Assembly (NCBI RefSeq): GCF_002078875.1
Contig: NC_034415.1
Location: 20,179,975 to 20,243,974, forward strand
Length of the DNA: 64,000 bases
Source of the DNA: Numida meleagris
Lineage: Eukaryota > Chordata > Aves > Galliformes > Numididae
Reading direction: 5' to 3'
Made by a program: the position numbers and the translations under genes
Notes under the pieces: model-generated
The model's database searches: none
What the model was told of the DNA's origin: nothing
Seen by the model: the letters and a program-made list of their open reading frames with translations, nothing else
In this document: positions 1 through 13,504 of the stretch, piece after piece
Numbering within the stretch: the stretch's first letter is position 1
Layout of the letters: each line of letters opens with the position of its first letter

Positions 1-324
1 TAAAGTCACATGCAAAACATGCCATGGACTTCTCTTGGATCTTTACCTGCATTCTTTGAGTGCAGTTTTATAAACTCACTGTTTAGTTTATTTACTGGTT
101 GAAAAACTCCTTTCTAGTTTGGCTGTTTCTGACTCTTGTCTGCAAAAATCCTAACGTATTGGGTTTTTTTGGAGCTGATCAAAGGTTATTTATCCAGAAG
201 CTCCAGGCAGGCTACTGGATTCTGCAGCTGTACGAGATGATGCAGTGATCCAGGCCTTTCTGAAAAATAGATGACTTGTTGCTGTATTTCCTAAGATGTT
301 TATGTATTTAGCACTGTTGAGATG

Positions 325-450
325 CACAGAATCACAGAATTGCAGGGTTGGAAGGGACTTCAAGAGATCACCGAGTCCAGTCCCACTTCTAAGGCAGGTA
401 CCCTACAATAGGTTGCAGATCTCTTCTGAGATTCCTTCTTCTGCCTGGGG
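325..450 (-). repeat. CR1 LINE 3' end
   Basis: The segment begins cacagaatcacagaattgca and continues ggttggaagggacttcaaga, the reverse complement of the CR1 3' end (young CR1s end in an attctatga-like short repeat). It is 5'-truncated, as most avian CR1 copies are. Confidence 0.8.
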
Positions 451-3400
451 ATCTAATTCCAGAATGGGATTGTTTTTTTTTTTTTTTCCTAGTATGTCGA
501 AAATATGGAATGGAATTCAATAAGGAATTAGGATCCTCGTGCCTGTTTTGTGAATGGAAAACTCTTGTGTTTGTGCAAAGATGGCATTTCCCAAAGGGTG
601 GATGACATTGCCGGTTATGTTAACGGTCTTTTGTTTCCAATGTCCCTCTGTCTAGTGGGCATTTCCCAAGATAGTGCTGACGTGTCTTGCCTTCATTCAT
701 GGCAATGGAGATGGGCTGTGGGTTTTGGTGGAATGCCTTTAAAACTTTGTTTTCCTGAGGCAGCTTAATGTAACCTAATCTTCTTCAGCTGGTGTTCTTG
801 AATAGCCCAAGTAAATAAATAAATGTACGTGTTGGTTATTTGCACTGTTAAGAAATTAATTTCACAAAAAGCCATGGTTCTTGGTGAAGAAGCAGAAACA
901 GGACATTTTTTTTAGTGTGCCTCATATCTTTTTTAGAAAGGGGGATTTGAACCATCTCTCTTCCTATTCAGTCATACAATCTCCTTGAAGAATTTGCTTA
1001 CATACTGAAGTAACATTTGAAAATATTTACATCTGTTTAGCTGGCTGTAGTGATAGATGCATTTCCTGTCTCTTTCAGTGTAAGCACTCTGCTTTTCCCC
1101 TTCTTTCTATCTCCTCATTCCTTCTTTTTGTTTGTTTAGTTTTTCCTCAGCTGGACTAGAAAAACAGCAAGTGTCACATGATCCATCCATGTAATCCTTT
1201 TGAACCAAAGTTTGGAAACTTTTAACAGAGCTATAATCAGAATTCCTCAAACTTCTGTTTATTTCCTAGACCATGCTGCCCTCCTGTTGGACCTTCCTAT
1301 CACTCCCTATTCATCAGTTCCCCTTCCTTCCTTAATGCCTTGCACCCAAGGAGATGCCACTTGTCAAAATGACATGATGGTCATGGCTCTGCTTATAGAA
1401 CTCTGATGTGCAAACATGCTTTTCAGTCCCCGGCTGTTACCGGTGCAGGGGAATTGACTGCTACGTATGTTAAACCTGCTTGTTATTGCTAATGACCTCT
1501 CTTCCTCTGTGAATCAACAACATTAGCTAAAGGAATGTAAAGGAAGGCATCCCCAACCCTGCTGAGGGTGTCCTCCCTCGCCTTTACTTGAACTGTAATG
1601 CTTGCTATGAGACTGGCTATCTATGATGGGAGAGTTGATGGGGTACTTGCTTTCTTAGGCTGTATCTTCATTAATGTCTTGGTTTGGAGCAGCCCTGTAA
1701 TTTTGAAACAAATCCCATATTATACTGTGAGCTAATTAAGTTCATAAGCTGGTTCTGAAATGTAGCTCTGGATGTATCTAGGAGAAAGTAAACTGAAAGC
1801 TTTATTTCAAGAGCCTATGAAATACACCAGTATTTAACTGGGACCTAAGAGTCCGCAGGGATACTTCTGGCCAGCGTTGCACCATGTCCGTGATAGATGC
1901 AGCTGGCCCAGGGAACCTGACTGGAAATCCTATTTGAGGTAAAATGCTCTGAACTTTGGGTTGTGTGGATATGGGATTCTTAGCATGAATTTGATCTCGT
2001 GATCTGCCCTTTTTATGCCAATTCTTTATCACTATTCACTTTGTGAATCTGTTACAATGGTATAAGATTCAAGTTATTTTGGACCAGGAGAGAGAAACCT
2101 CAAGGCAAAGGGTTAGGATGCTACTAAAGAACTCCTTCTCCTTGTTTCATATACATACCAGTACATATATCTCGTGTGCAAGAGTGAACAGTCCTCAAAG
2201 ATGATCTCAAGCAAATGAAGTTTTTCGGTATTCACAATTTAAAGTCCATGTGGAAGATGAGGCAAAATGTATCTCTTAAACTGGGTTTTGTAATATTCAA
2301 TTATGTGAGCTTAATTGCAGACTTTTTTTTTTAAGTAGTTCAAACACAGAGTTTTTAATACTCATTTCTTTTTTTAAATGAACTTAGATTCCAGCCCAAT
2401 GAAGATGACATGCTGTCTCTGATCAGGACATGATGAAGGAATTAACTGTGGTGACACTTTCATATTTGAGATTAAAAGATGACACACATCTGCCAAATTC
2501 AAGCAGAAGGAAGAATCTTGTTCCTTTTTCTAATCCTCTGAAAGCAGCAGGATTTTTAACTTATCCAAATTGTGAAATTTTGTTAAGATTGATGGCCACG
2601 TAACAGTGTAGAGAAGCACAGAAAATCTTAAGGAGGAATTCAGGATGTATGCTAGTCTCAGAGGAGAAAAGTTAGGGGGAAAAAAAAAAGAATGAGTGTA
2701 GTTTCCTTTTACTGGAAAGAAGCCAGTTGCTTTCCTTTAACATCACCCTCATGCAGACACTTGTTTAAAAAATGCAGATGTTTACAGTTACCGACTATGA
2801 ATTGTTTCCTTCGTTCATTCTTGAGAAATGTAGTATCTTATTGGGCTTTTTTCCCTGCACAAAGCCTGAGCAAAATGTGAAGGTCCATAGTGCTGACTGA
2901 TGACTTGCTTTCTGCCATCTCCACCAGCTCTTCAACTGCCTTCACTCACCTGATGTTCTTACTGTAACAAGGAGTGGAGAATCAGGAGTTGGAACATGTG
3001 TGCTTGGACTTAGAAGATGTAGAGAGGATTTCTACCTTTCTTCAACGGCGCTCATAGTAGCCATGGCTCACCTACCCCAAGTGCTTCTGTGGCATTGGGG
3101 TCTCCTTTGATTACAGGCACAGTAACAGAGCTAGTGTGTTGAAGCTGTTTACTGGTAAAGCTTCCTTACCTTACTGGTAAGGAGGGAATATTGTTTGGTT
3201 TGGTACGTAGTTCTTGACCCATCTGTTGTAAGCAGCAAGCAGGATTATAAAAGAAGAATCAAGCATAAGCTCCTGTGATGCCATGCACCATGTTTTGATT
3301 TAGAAATAAGAAACAAAATCACAAAAGTAGCAGTGTGTGCAGCAGTGTAGTAAGTATATTGTCATCAAATGTAGGAGATGCTTATTCACGCATTTTAGTT

Positions 3401-3580
3401 CTGCATCCTATTTTTGTTACAGAACTGCGTACTTGCCAACAGGCAGTGTGACTTTTGAAAGCTGGGTTGGTTTGTTTGAGGCTGTGTAGGTCTCTCCCTC
3501 ACACCTGCAGCTTCGTAGCATGGGGCGCTTCATACAGGATGTTCTGCAGGCTAGTTTATGGAAGCGCGATCTCTGTGAGA

Positions 3581-3825
3581 TCATAGAATCATTAAGGTTG
3601 GAAAGATGCTGAGGTCATCTAGTCCAACCATCAGCCCATGCCTGTGACGGTTCTAAGCCATGTCCCTCAGTGGCACATAGCCATGGTACTTGAACACCTC
3701 TAGGGTCGGTGACTCTACTACCTCCCTGGGCAGTGTGTGCCAATGCAAAACGGCTCTTTCAGAGGAGAAATCTTTCTTAATATCCAACCTGAACCTCCCC
3801 TTGTGCAACTTAAGGTGTTAGTTTG
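3581..3825 (-). repeat. CR1 LINE 3' fragment
   Basis: It starts tcatagaatcattaaggttg, then carries the reverse complement of the 'ctgcccagggaggtagtag' block and of 'aggttggatattaagaaaga'. About 245 bases of the 3' UTR and last coding part remain. Confidence 0.9.
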
Positions 3826-4912
3826 GCTAACTTCATGAAGCAGCAAAGTGGTAGGCATCAAGACTGTATGCGGCCTTGTTCCAAATATTTGGATTTGAGT
3901 TGTACACTAATATAGGCTTATCATTATGAGCATGCTGGTGATGACAGCATTGCCTTAATGTGTAATCTGAAGATTATTTAAAACACAGAGTGCCAATTTC
4001 TCATTTTCTGTACCCTTCTGGCTTAACACATGGCTAGCAGAAAGAACATGGGTGTACAAGGTGGCAGCTAGAGTGGGCATCCAAGAAGCATTCTGCCTCT
4101 GGCTGCCTGGGTTATGGACTTCACCGCATCCAAGCAATGTGAGCAGCTCTGCCCTCAGGCTCCAAGTGTTTTGTGGGCTCTGTGATGGACAGCTCTACCA
4201 TCAGTATGCTGTGCTGTGCTGGTCATGTGTGCGGGGCTTTCAGCCGACCATTATTCTACAGAAACACCGCGATGGGCATCTGAGTGACATTTTAATTTGA
4301 TAATGAAAGCACCATTAAATCAGAAATGAGAAAAAATGCCTGTGCTTGTGGCATAAGGTATTCTGTGTGACCGCTGAGCTTGTTTGAGAAGGGCCTGCTG
4401 CTGAAATAGTTATACAAGTTTGCCAGCAATGACTCACTGTTGCGGTGGCTACGGATAAATTCCAGTTGCTTTGAGCTTGTTTGTGAAGATTTTGGTATTA
4501 AGGGTTTCTGTATTTTCCTTAAGCCAGAAAAATCCAGCAACACTTAAGTTTGCTTAAAAAAAGATTAAAATTTCCCCCATTTCTTCATCTCTGAAATGCT
4601 AGCGCGCTGCAGCAAGCTGTGATCTGTACCCCATGCTGTCCCTTTGGATCACGTCAGAAGGAGATGTATTTCAGCACTATTAAAAGGTTCTGTTTTGTCA
4701 ACAACACCTTTCCTTCCTGTGCCTATTTTTATATAAAGAGATCCCAACTGGAGTTCGAAGGGATCGTTCACCACATGTCTTTGGGATCCAGCTTTGCAGA
4801 TGCTCACTTCTTAGATACTTTCTCATTTAGAGATGTGTATTATAATGTCACCTGTGGAAGCCGAACAAGTGGGTTTGTGTTCTAGGCAATATCTTACATC
4901 TGTATGTTTGTC

Positions 4913-4958
<46 letters not shown>
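4913..4958. repeat. TA/GA compound microsatellite
   Basis: Seven TA units (4913-4926) run directly into sixteen GA units (4927-4958) without interruption. It is likely length-polymorphic. Confidence 0.97.
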
Positions 4959-4962
<4 letters not shown>

Positions 4963-6325
4963 CTTTTCCGTAAATGAATGACAGTATAACTAGTCAAATT
5001 GTTCTGTCCATCCTATGGATGAGGATTCGCACTAGTAAAAGACGGAAGTATTTGACCAAAGTTATGTGGGAAATCTGTGACAGAATTAGAGTTGGGTCTA
5101 TGTTACCTTAAGTTTCTTCCTGCACTTTTTATCTACAAAGGTCTTAACAAATGAAATACTTACAGTAACTTTTTATTTTCTCTAGCTTACACCCTTCTCC
5201 AGCTGTTGAAGACTTCAAGTTTTATTCATCAGAAATACTGTATTTAGAAACTATAGAGTTAGGAGGCTTTGTAGTATATGTGCCTGACTGTAAATGAACT
5301 CCCTGTACCTTAATCATCCTCTTGGAACTGGCCATGATCTCTTGGGAAGTGATGTCAGTACCAGTACAAGAAAGGGAGTTACTGCCCTTTCAGCGTGGAG
5401 TTATTGACATTCAAATACAAAATTTGGCCAGCCAGGGTTCTGTTTGTACTGCTGCTCACAATCCCTGCAGGACCCTGTGCAGCTTTGTGTTGTTTACTTG
5501 AAGTGCTCCGAATCCATCCCCATTACCTCTAGCAGCAGTTGGCTAGCCAGCAGATGTTGGTGATGCCTACAAAAGAAAACACTGTTGCATTAATAATGGG
5601 CTGTTCAGAATTATTTTTGTGGATCTATTTCGCAATATCTGAACAAACAATTTTTTTTCCCAGGTCACTCATTAGGTCTATAGTGATATCTCAAATATAT
5701 TTCCTTGAGATGCTAAATGCTGAACAGACCTCGTTTCTGTACAAAAACTAAATGGAGAAAAATATATACTCTGCGTTTGCCCCTGAAATTGCTAGCCAAG
5801 CTGAATTATTAGGCACATCTCAACAGAACAACAGCAGTGTTGTCTGTACCAAATGCTGAATGCATCCCTTGATGACAGCTTTTCAGAACTCCTTGGCAAT
5901 TTGTTTCAAGTATTTGAAAAGTATTTTCCAAGTAATGCTTTTCTGTAATTTTAACTTTGATCATACTCTAGAAAAATAGCCAAAGAAAACTGCTGGTTAT
6001 ACTTTGTTCCTTCTGAAATGCTGGAGTCTAAAATTATGTTGTAATATTTTTCTTCCGTGAGCTTTCCCTACCTAGGTATGAAAATCTTTCAACAAAAGTA
6101 GTAGTTTAGTGGTATTTCAAATATATCTTTAATCCTATCCATTGTTTGTTCTCCTGTGATGCTGTATTGCAACAAATAAATACTATTCTGTGTTGACTAC
6201 TGTTCCTCATTGCTGTTATTTGGAAAATCTGTAAGGAAAGAAAAAATGACTTGAATGATTGCAAAAGCCAGTTCGTAGCAGGAGAGTCCTGACTTTCTCT
6301 CTCTCTCTTTTTTTTTCTTTTACAG

Positions 6326-6418
6326 GCCTCCAGAATTGGCATCAAAGTATGCAAATTTCTCTGAAGGAGTGTGCAAGCCTGGTTATGCATCAGCACTCAT
6401 GACTGTCATCTTCCCAAA
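6326..6418 (+). CDS. ST3GAL3: ST3GAL3 internal exon A (stem / start of catalytic domain)
   Basis: This 93-nt coding exon starts with one base that completes a codon from the upstream exon, then reads PPELASKYANFSEG, CKPGYASALM and TVIFPK. Human ST3GAL3 has the near-identical PAELATKYANFSEGACKPGY at this point, and the ST3GAL4 and ST3GAL6 paralogues differ here. The acceptor follows a strong pyrimidine tract (ctctctctttttttttctttttacag), and the donor is a perfect GTAAGT at 6419. The exon holds an N-linked glycosylation sequon (NFS). It starts and ends in phase 2, so it could be skipped without a frameshift. The enzyme is a type II Golgi membrane protein that moves sialic acid from CMP-Neu5Ac to the 3-position of terminal galactose on Gal-beta1-3/4-GlcNAc chains. 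The upstream exon, coding for the membrane anchor and stem, was not found in 1-6325. Confidence 0.95.
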
Positions 6419-7479
6419 GTAAGTAATTACCATACTTTTCCCAGTAAATTCATCATAGTTTGTGGGCTAGTTATCTTGATTTAAAGATTTCATCTGATGG
6501 AGAATCTGGTAATCTTGTGCTGGATTTAAACTCATTACTGCAAAAATATTAATTTCATCTTCATTTTCAATTTATATAAGACTTTGGATTCAAGAAGTTG
6601 TTTCTTTTCCTGCTAAAATCCAAAATATTTTTTTTCTCTCTCAGTTGATACTAACGCCATGTAAACTGGGAGCACCTTGTCTCCGATCTTTCTAGATGCT
6701 TGTTCAGACATGGAAAAATCACATTTGTAGTTCTAAAGATAGCATCTTGCTGGGGATTCTGTGTTCACTTGCTTCTCTAATGTGATCCCTAAACCTTACT
6801 ACAGTTAGCAGTTTTTTTCCAGGATGTTGTTTAATTCTTTATTAATAGAATTCAATGTCACATATATCATTATTTTACCTAGGATTGGTGTAAGGATGGC
6901 TGACCAGTAGTTCTGCAAATAATTCTCTTCTGAAACTTCTCTCCTAATCAAAGAACTATACAAAGTTATTATTACCAAGCCAAATATTTAGAATTCTTAA
7001 ACGCAAATAATCTTGCCCACCAGATTTAAGGATTGGAGCTGCATGATTTTTTTTATTTTAGCTTTTGTTTTCAGTTTCTTATATCATTAGTAGAACGTGA
7101 TCTCTGGGGCTGACATTTTTCAGGCTTGGTCTTTGCCTTAAAATGTTGGGTTTTCTTTTTGTTTGTTTTATTTGGATAAAGTTGGTTTGGCTGTTTTCAA
7201 GCATGAACAAAATGAATAAATGTTTTCCCATTCTAAAGGTTCCTGACTTTTTAGTGCAATTTTAAATGTAAATAGGCAAAATATGATGGAAATAGTTAAG
7301 ATGGAATAAATATTTTTCAGAGGATGTAACTCTTCTTGGTAAGTGCTTCTTTAATGGTAAAAATGTGACTTCTGGCTTCACCAAGCATGAACGTGCACAA
7401 GATAGATTAAAGAGCAATGCCCTGAGAAATCTCAAAATGCGGCTGCTGGTAAGGAAAGACTGAATTAAGTTATTTTCAT

Positions 7480-7740
7480 GGGGTCCTCAGTCAGTCGGTT
7501 CTCATTGTAGTAGCACTTACTGTCTCCATCAATAATCCTAGCTGGAGAAAATCCTAGGTTAAGCATGCAGATGATACGTTTATTGGGGAGTGCTCAATAA
7601 ATGATTGGGTAGTTCTAGAGAACAATCTGGATTGCCTGATTTAGATGGCCACGGTCCAACAAAATGTATGTTAAGATGTCCAAATATGAAATAAGACATC
7701 TGGCAGGAACAAATGCAGATTATACCTTTAAGATAGAAAA
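7480..7740 (+). repeat. Old CR1 LINE fragment, reverse-transcriptase region
   Basis: The motif gcagatgatacg (Ala-Asp-Asp-Thr, like the reverse-transcriptase YADDT box) at about 7566 is followed by text that aligns by eye with amniote-type CR1 after this box (gattgggtagttctag, then caaatatgaaataagaca). It is heavily diverged. The limits are approximate, and a separate second copy starts further on. Confidence 0.5.
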
Positions 7741-8599
7741 GCTCTGTCTTGGAAGCAGACTAAAAAGGTTTCCTGTAGTCTTAGCAAAGTATCGTAGCTG
7801 AAATGCTGTTTCAGAGTTGTATGTACATGCATAAGTTGAGAAATTATGTTTGTGTGTCAAATTCATTACAATCTTTACAAAAAAAAAAAGGAAAAGAAAA
7901 AAGCAAAAAACACAACTCAAGTCTTCTGGAGTACTGTATCCAGTTTTGATGGTGAAAGTCTGATTTGGGAGGGGAAACAGTAACGTAAACAAGGCTCCTT
8001 AGAAATAAGTCATCTTTCTGAAGCAAGAGTCTTATCCAAATGAATGGAATAGGAAAAAGCATTAGCTTTGGCAAGTTAAATATAAACCATAATGGAGTAG
8101 GCCAAAAAATGTTGAGGAACAACTTTATAAAGGCATGAAAAATATTAAAGCTTTATGTCTAACTGTCAAAAGCACAAAGCGTGCCAGAGATCCTGACGGG
8201 CTGATAGATGATCCTAATATTACATGTGAGCTAACGGAAGGTAAAGCCATAGCAGAGAAGTTATTTGCATTACTATTCACTGCAGAGTAGTTCCCATGTG
8301 GAGACTGCCTTTATGGGGGACAAGCTGGGGGGAGCTGACAGAAGGTTGACATTTTGGAGCAAATTGGCACAGTGAATTGCTAGGAAAAGTTCTTACTTTG
8401 TGAAGGGCTCAGTGATGAAGTTGCTGAGTTACACATGGTTGTGTACAATCGTTGCTTAAATTGGCCTTAGAATGGAAGAATGAAAAGCAGTAAACGTGTC
8501 AGGCTTTCAAAGAGGGGCCCATGGAGCATTTGGGAACCTGGAAACTCTTAGGCAGCCTGGTTTCTATATTAGGCACCTTGGTAGAAACTGTAAAAAATA

Positions 8600-9775
8600 A
8601 AAAGTAGAATTAGTGTTCACAAGAATAAAGGCGATACGAGAGAGGAGTCAAGTTGTCTTCTGTGGCAGGAAGTCTGGCCCTGTAAATCTGCTCATGTTGT
8701 TTGGATGGCTGGATGAGCGCTTGGTGAAGGTGGTTTAACTAGTACAATGCATCTGGATATCTTTGAAAGAAAATAAAGTGCTTAAGAAGTACTCAAGGAC
8801 TGTTGAGAAATTAAACTGGTTTAATCCTGCAGTGGTTAGATAGTGACTTGGTAAAGGTTGAAAACCATATGGAAAAAAATAAAAGAGAAGGTTGGACAAT
8901 ACAGCAGCATTTCTCCTACAGTCCTCTGGAGAACATGTGCTGGGGTCTGCGCTGGTCCAAGTGCTCATAAAATATTTGGAACAGTGGATGAATAGTAAAA
9001 CACTGACGCATTTTTCCAGGTAGCAAGACCAACAGCTGAGTAGGAAGAATGTCAGAGGGATTTCGCAGCACCGAGTGATGGGACAACAAAATAGCAGACC
9101 AGGTTCAGTCCTGCCAGGGAGGCAGTGTTTGTTGAAAAGATTGATCTGGCAGCATATGTCTAATGATGGACTCAGTTATGCCTTGCAAATCAGGAGAGAG
9201 GTACTGGAATTAAGTGTGGATGCTTCCGTGACTTACTGAGCAGTGGTGGTTAAAAGACAGGACGTATTAGAAGAGAAATGCAGAAAAACCAAGAATGTGT
9301 TATCCCACTGCACCTCCCACCTTGCACCTCCATCTTCAATGATGGATCTAATTCTCTTCAACTAATTTTGAAACAGATGTAGAAGAATTAGGTATGTGTA
9401 GTGGTAATAAAGAATGAACAGAAACACAGAGCTATTTCAAAAAAATTGAATAGACTTCGTCTTTTCAGACTGAGGTAATGAGGGGGCAGAAGGTGTTGGT
9501 AACTGTGTGTAAAGTAGTGAACGCTGTGGAGACAGTGTTTGGGTGACTGCTGCTCTCAGTACAAGGTTTGAGATATTAATTGAAATCAAGTTCTATTGAC
9601 CATGACAATTCAGAAACGGTCTCTGACAAGGAAATCTCTTGTTGCAGGAGGTTGGAACCTAAACAGATGTTGAGGGCAGAATGTGGCTTTATATATGCAA
9701 CCCTGCCCACGTCAAGGGGGTCAGAACTGAGTGATTTTTGAGGTCCCTTCCAACCCAGGGCATTCTATCATATGC
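8600..9775 (+). repeat. Old CR1 LINE, reverse-transcriptase region to 3' end
   Basis: Parts can be placed in CR1 order: gtggcaggaagtctggccct followed by gtaaatctgctc (upstream RT region, near 8665), gatttcgcagcaccgagtga and gggacaacaaaatagcagac (near 9060), gacttcgtcttttcagactg (near 9453), and the 3' end tgaggtcccttccaaccc (near 9740). It is degraded with no usable frame. Older copies like this are shared widely among amniotes. The 5' limit may lie as far back as about 8140. Confidence 0.6.
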
Positions 9776-11717
9776 CCTGTTTCTTAGACTTTTTACCAAA
9801 GTATTGGCCAGAGAACAATGAGTGTAGGGCTGAAGGGATGTTGGGTCTAATTCATCATGCCCGTACCATCTTTTTTTGTTGTTCTTCATAGTACTTACTG
9901 TGTTTTTTGGTGTAATTTTTTAAAAACTAGCATGACTTAAAGGCAGGCTGGCAGAGCTTCATAGAAACGTGCTGCAGCCTGAGTCATGACAGCCATTCTC
10001 TACCAAGAGAGACCGACGCATGCTCTCAGTATTGCATCTCAACGCAGGACCTGGGTTGCATCTGGTGCTCACTACACCCAGAGCAGTTCTGTTGCGGGAA
10101 TGCAGTTAGATAACTCTTCATTTCACCAGACAGTCTGATTCTGTCTCTTAAAAATTGACCAACAGTAGATAATAACTCAAAGTGCCTGAAGTAAGGTTAT
10201 TGGTTTCTGGATGAAACAGAGAAAATGGCAAGCATCTTCGGTAAAATGGCATCACTGGGTCTTTATTCAGTGAATTAGACTATTTTTGGTAGATCTGAGG
10301 TCGTCTACAAGTCTGAAGCTGGTGCTCTGACCTTTTTGTAGAAGGCACTCACTTGTGTTTGTGTTAGCACTGCAGTCTCCTGCGTGTCTGGTCTTACTGT
10401 GGAAACGATGCTGCCTGTGTGCAGCTCTTTCTTTTTCTATGCCCTATTCTTTATTGAATGAGAAAGGAGACCTCTGCCCTTGGTTTGTGGTTGACATGCC
10501 AGCCCGGGACAGTTCAACTGCGGACAATTTTCCAACCACAAACTCTAGTAAGCTGGCAGCAAGCACTAGAAATTCAAGGAAGCCGTAAACACAGGGAATG
10601 CGGCCTTTCAGCCTTGTGAATCTGTGCTTGGTTCGAGAATATGGGGAAGAAGTATTTAAAGAAAGAAAGAGTATCTGAAAGAATTTCACAATAAGGGAGG
10701 GCAGGCAAGCTTGATGTACAACAAAACGATAGCTGCTGTGACCAAACCAGTGACTTCAACTTTTGTGATTTAGATATGTAAGACTGTATAGTGCCAAGAA
10801 TACGATTGTAAACATCTCTTTTGAGTGACTTGGTGCTAGGAAATAGTTCTATATATATTAATAGAAACTTCTCTAAGTCAGTTCAGGAAAAAAAAAATCC
10901 AGTTCATTTGTTTGGTTATTTTGGTGCAAACTTTCTATGGATTAGCAACTGGCATATTCTTCACATTTTTCATCTTTGGATTCTTTTTAAATACAGCAGC
11001 CCACTCTGAGGAAAAACAGCTCTCTCATAAACTCTGCTGGGTTTATATTTTCGTGCTGAATTGTTTCTTTGTACATAAAGTTCAAAACACTTTAAGCTTT
11101 CATATTGGTGGTGAATATGTAAGACAGATATTCTCCAGACGTAGAGATTTCAGTGGCTTTCTCTCCAGTCGTTCTTCTGTATTTTCTGCTGCTTACATCC
11201 CCTTGAGGGACTTCAGGTCTGTAGGTCTCAGACTCCTGAGCCTTTCTGTGCTTACGCAGCCCAGGCTTGTGCAGCTGGCACAGCACCAGAGTGCCCTTCT
11301 GCATCACACACAGAGCTTGGCAAATTTGTCTTTGCCATTGCTGTCCTGCAAACATAGTTTATGCAGCTTTTATTCTTCAGGTAAAAGCATTCTTACATCC
11401 AGAATTCTGCATAGCCTGGGGCTTCAGGTGGAACTGGGGTGTAAGCAGGGGCCTTAATAGGGATTGGCGTGACTCCCAGTGTGGTCCCCTACTCCCAAAC
11501 ACTTCACTGTTATTTTCCATATCCCATTCTAGGAACTTGTGCCTCTTAAAATAAGCACACAGAAATACCTTTTCGTTCCCCACTTTCCTGCTTTGTTGCT
11601 ATTCAGAAAAAAATATTACTGTGCTGCTTAGAACTGACTTCTAAGAATCTGCCTTTGCTGGCAGCTCAGACCCTGGGCTGAGTTTATGCATCAACAGTTA
11701 AGGACTGTTAGCAGATC

Positions 11718-11902
11718 TAATCTATTAGGAAAAAATTCTTCTCCTAAAGAGTAGCGATGCGCTGGTACAGGCTGCCCAGGGAGGTGGTGGGGTCACCGAC
11801 CCTGGAGGTGTTTCACAGCTGTGGGGATGTGGCACTGAGGGACATGGTCAGTGGGCATGGTGGGGTGGGTTGGAGTTGGACTGGGTGATCTGTGATTCTG
11901 TG
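11718..11902 (+). repeat. CR1 LINE 3' end
   Basis: It contains ctgcccagggaggtggtggg, ggcactgagggacatggtca and the end gggtgatctgtgattctgtg, the typical 3' end of young chicken CR1. Confidence 0.95.
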
Positions 11903-13487
11903 ACTTCATTCATGTCTATCTGTCCCAGTGCTGCATGAATTAGTGCCAGATGCAGCATGGGCTTGTACTGAAGTGACGGGGCAGGGCACAAGCTCAGTGC
12001 TCAGCCACTGCCAGGGAAGGTGACTGCTGTTTCCTTTTGGATTAGCTGCTTAAAGAGAGCAAGAATTTAAAGGACGGCAGCTTCACGTGGTTCTGGAGAG
12101 CTCGCTGAGGAAATAGGCTAGATAATTAGCTTGCCACTGAGAAGTGCTATGTGATTTTGAGACCGCTCCCTGACTGTAGCAGGACCTGCCTTCTTTTGAT
12201 CTCTTCAGGTGCAGTGGGGAGTACTCTTAATTTTATAGGTTACACAATATATATACATTTATATGCTGAATTAGTTATTATCTTTGAACAGCACTTTGCT
12301 TATTCTGCCTGTCCCCATAGCAAAGACTAAGGAAATGCTGTTTGTTGCATTAGTGAGCTTTGAATTTTATGAAAGAGTGCCTTTTTTTTCCCTGTGTGTT
12401 TTGCTTCTCTCGCTCTTTCACCTCCTTAGTGTGTTAGGTATTATACGTGGTTTGAAAACATAAAGAGGATGCCTTTTTTTAAAGCAAAAATACTTTGCAA
12501 AATACTTTGCCACAACTGACTGTGCTTCAGTGCATGGACAGCACAGTCTGTTAGAAGATGTACTTTTAATGTTCAAGCCAGAATTGCTGTTTGAGTTGTT
12601 GTCGCTATTTGTAACCATGGCAATTGGATTGCCCTTCACAGTGCACTGACTGCTTCAGTCAGTTCTGCCTGTATGGGCTCCAGGAGGAAGCTGGCAGTAA
12701 GCGGCAACCTTTGATAACTGATGTGCAGGGTGTTGTGAACCGCTGGTTCGGGTGGCATCCAACGCTGTGTTTAGAGTGTGTGGTCAAACAGCTCCTCTCT
12801 CTGTGACAGATTCCCCGTGTTCATCTGTGTTGTAGGGGGCAATGACGGTGATTGCTGAGATGAGCGCATAGCTGTGCAAACAGAACTTCAGTGCTAGCAC
12901 TTGAGTTCCTGGCACTGATGAACCAGCCGGGAGCTTGTACTTGAGAATGAATGTATGTGGCAACAGCTCCCTGCTGCCGTTTGACAGCCTGTGAAGATGT
13001 GCACGCTGCTGCCGTCAGGTTGAAGGAGAAAGGGTCCAATGCAAGAGTAGATTTTAAAAAGATTTAAAAAAAATAATCAGGTTTTGTTTCTGCATTCTCC
13101 TTTCAGCTTGGCATTGTTAGTGTAAGGGTTCGTGCTGTCCGTTGTGCTGCTCCACCTCCTGAGCTAGTATAAATGCCAGTGGATAGTGCCATAAACTGCA
13201 TATGTAAAATAATCCTTATATCCAAATATTGGTTGTCCTTCCCCCATCCGTCTATTCCTTTTGTGCAAGGTTAGTTTTAATCGAGATTGGTTCACTGATC
13301 CAGTTTATGGAATTACCAAATCAGTGTACCAAGCTAGCCAGGGGTGCAGCGTGCAGCATGGGAGTGAAGAGCCCAAGTGATGGTACTGCAATGACTCTTC
13401 CAGTGTGGGCAGCAGGTGGGTGTCTGGTTCCACCTCCAGTTCGTGCAGATTGTTCTCTCTATCCCATGTTGACTGTTTCCACCTTTT

Positions 13488-13504
13488 AAAAAAAAAAAAA
13501 AAAA
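13488..13504. repeat. 17-A run
   Basis: A simple run of A. No retroposed gene was recognised next to it. Confidence 0.95.

Larger units (their letters stand above)
1..6325 (+). other. ST3GAL3 intron, 3' part
   Basis: This is the intronic end upstream of exon A. I looked for the exon coding for the stem segment that precedes PPEL... in ST3GAL3 and did not see it, so it should lie to the left of the window. The stretch holds two minus-strand CR1 fragments (near 325 and 3581), a TA/GA microsatellite at 4913-4958 and a T-run near 475. ORFs of up to 96 codons here look like chance and match nothing I recognise. Confidence 0.85.

Noticed and set aside
2421..2470. C/D snoRNA-like pattern (atgatga followed by other boxes)
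   Set aside because: A C-box-like motif is present near 2430, but there is no properly placed D box with a terminal stem.
10912..11457. 181-codon open frame on the + strand, with a hydrophobic N-terminal part
   Set aside because: The composition (F, L, S rich, with no domain order) fits chance translation of T-rich intron. No motif was recognised and a minus-strand ORF of similar quality overlaps it.
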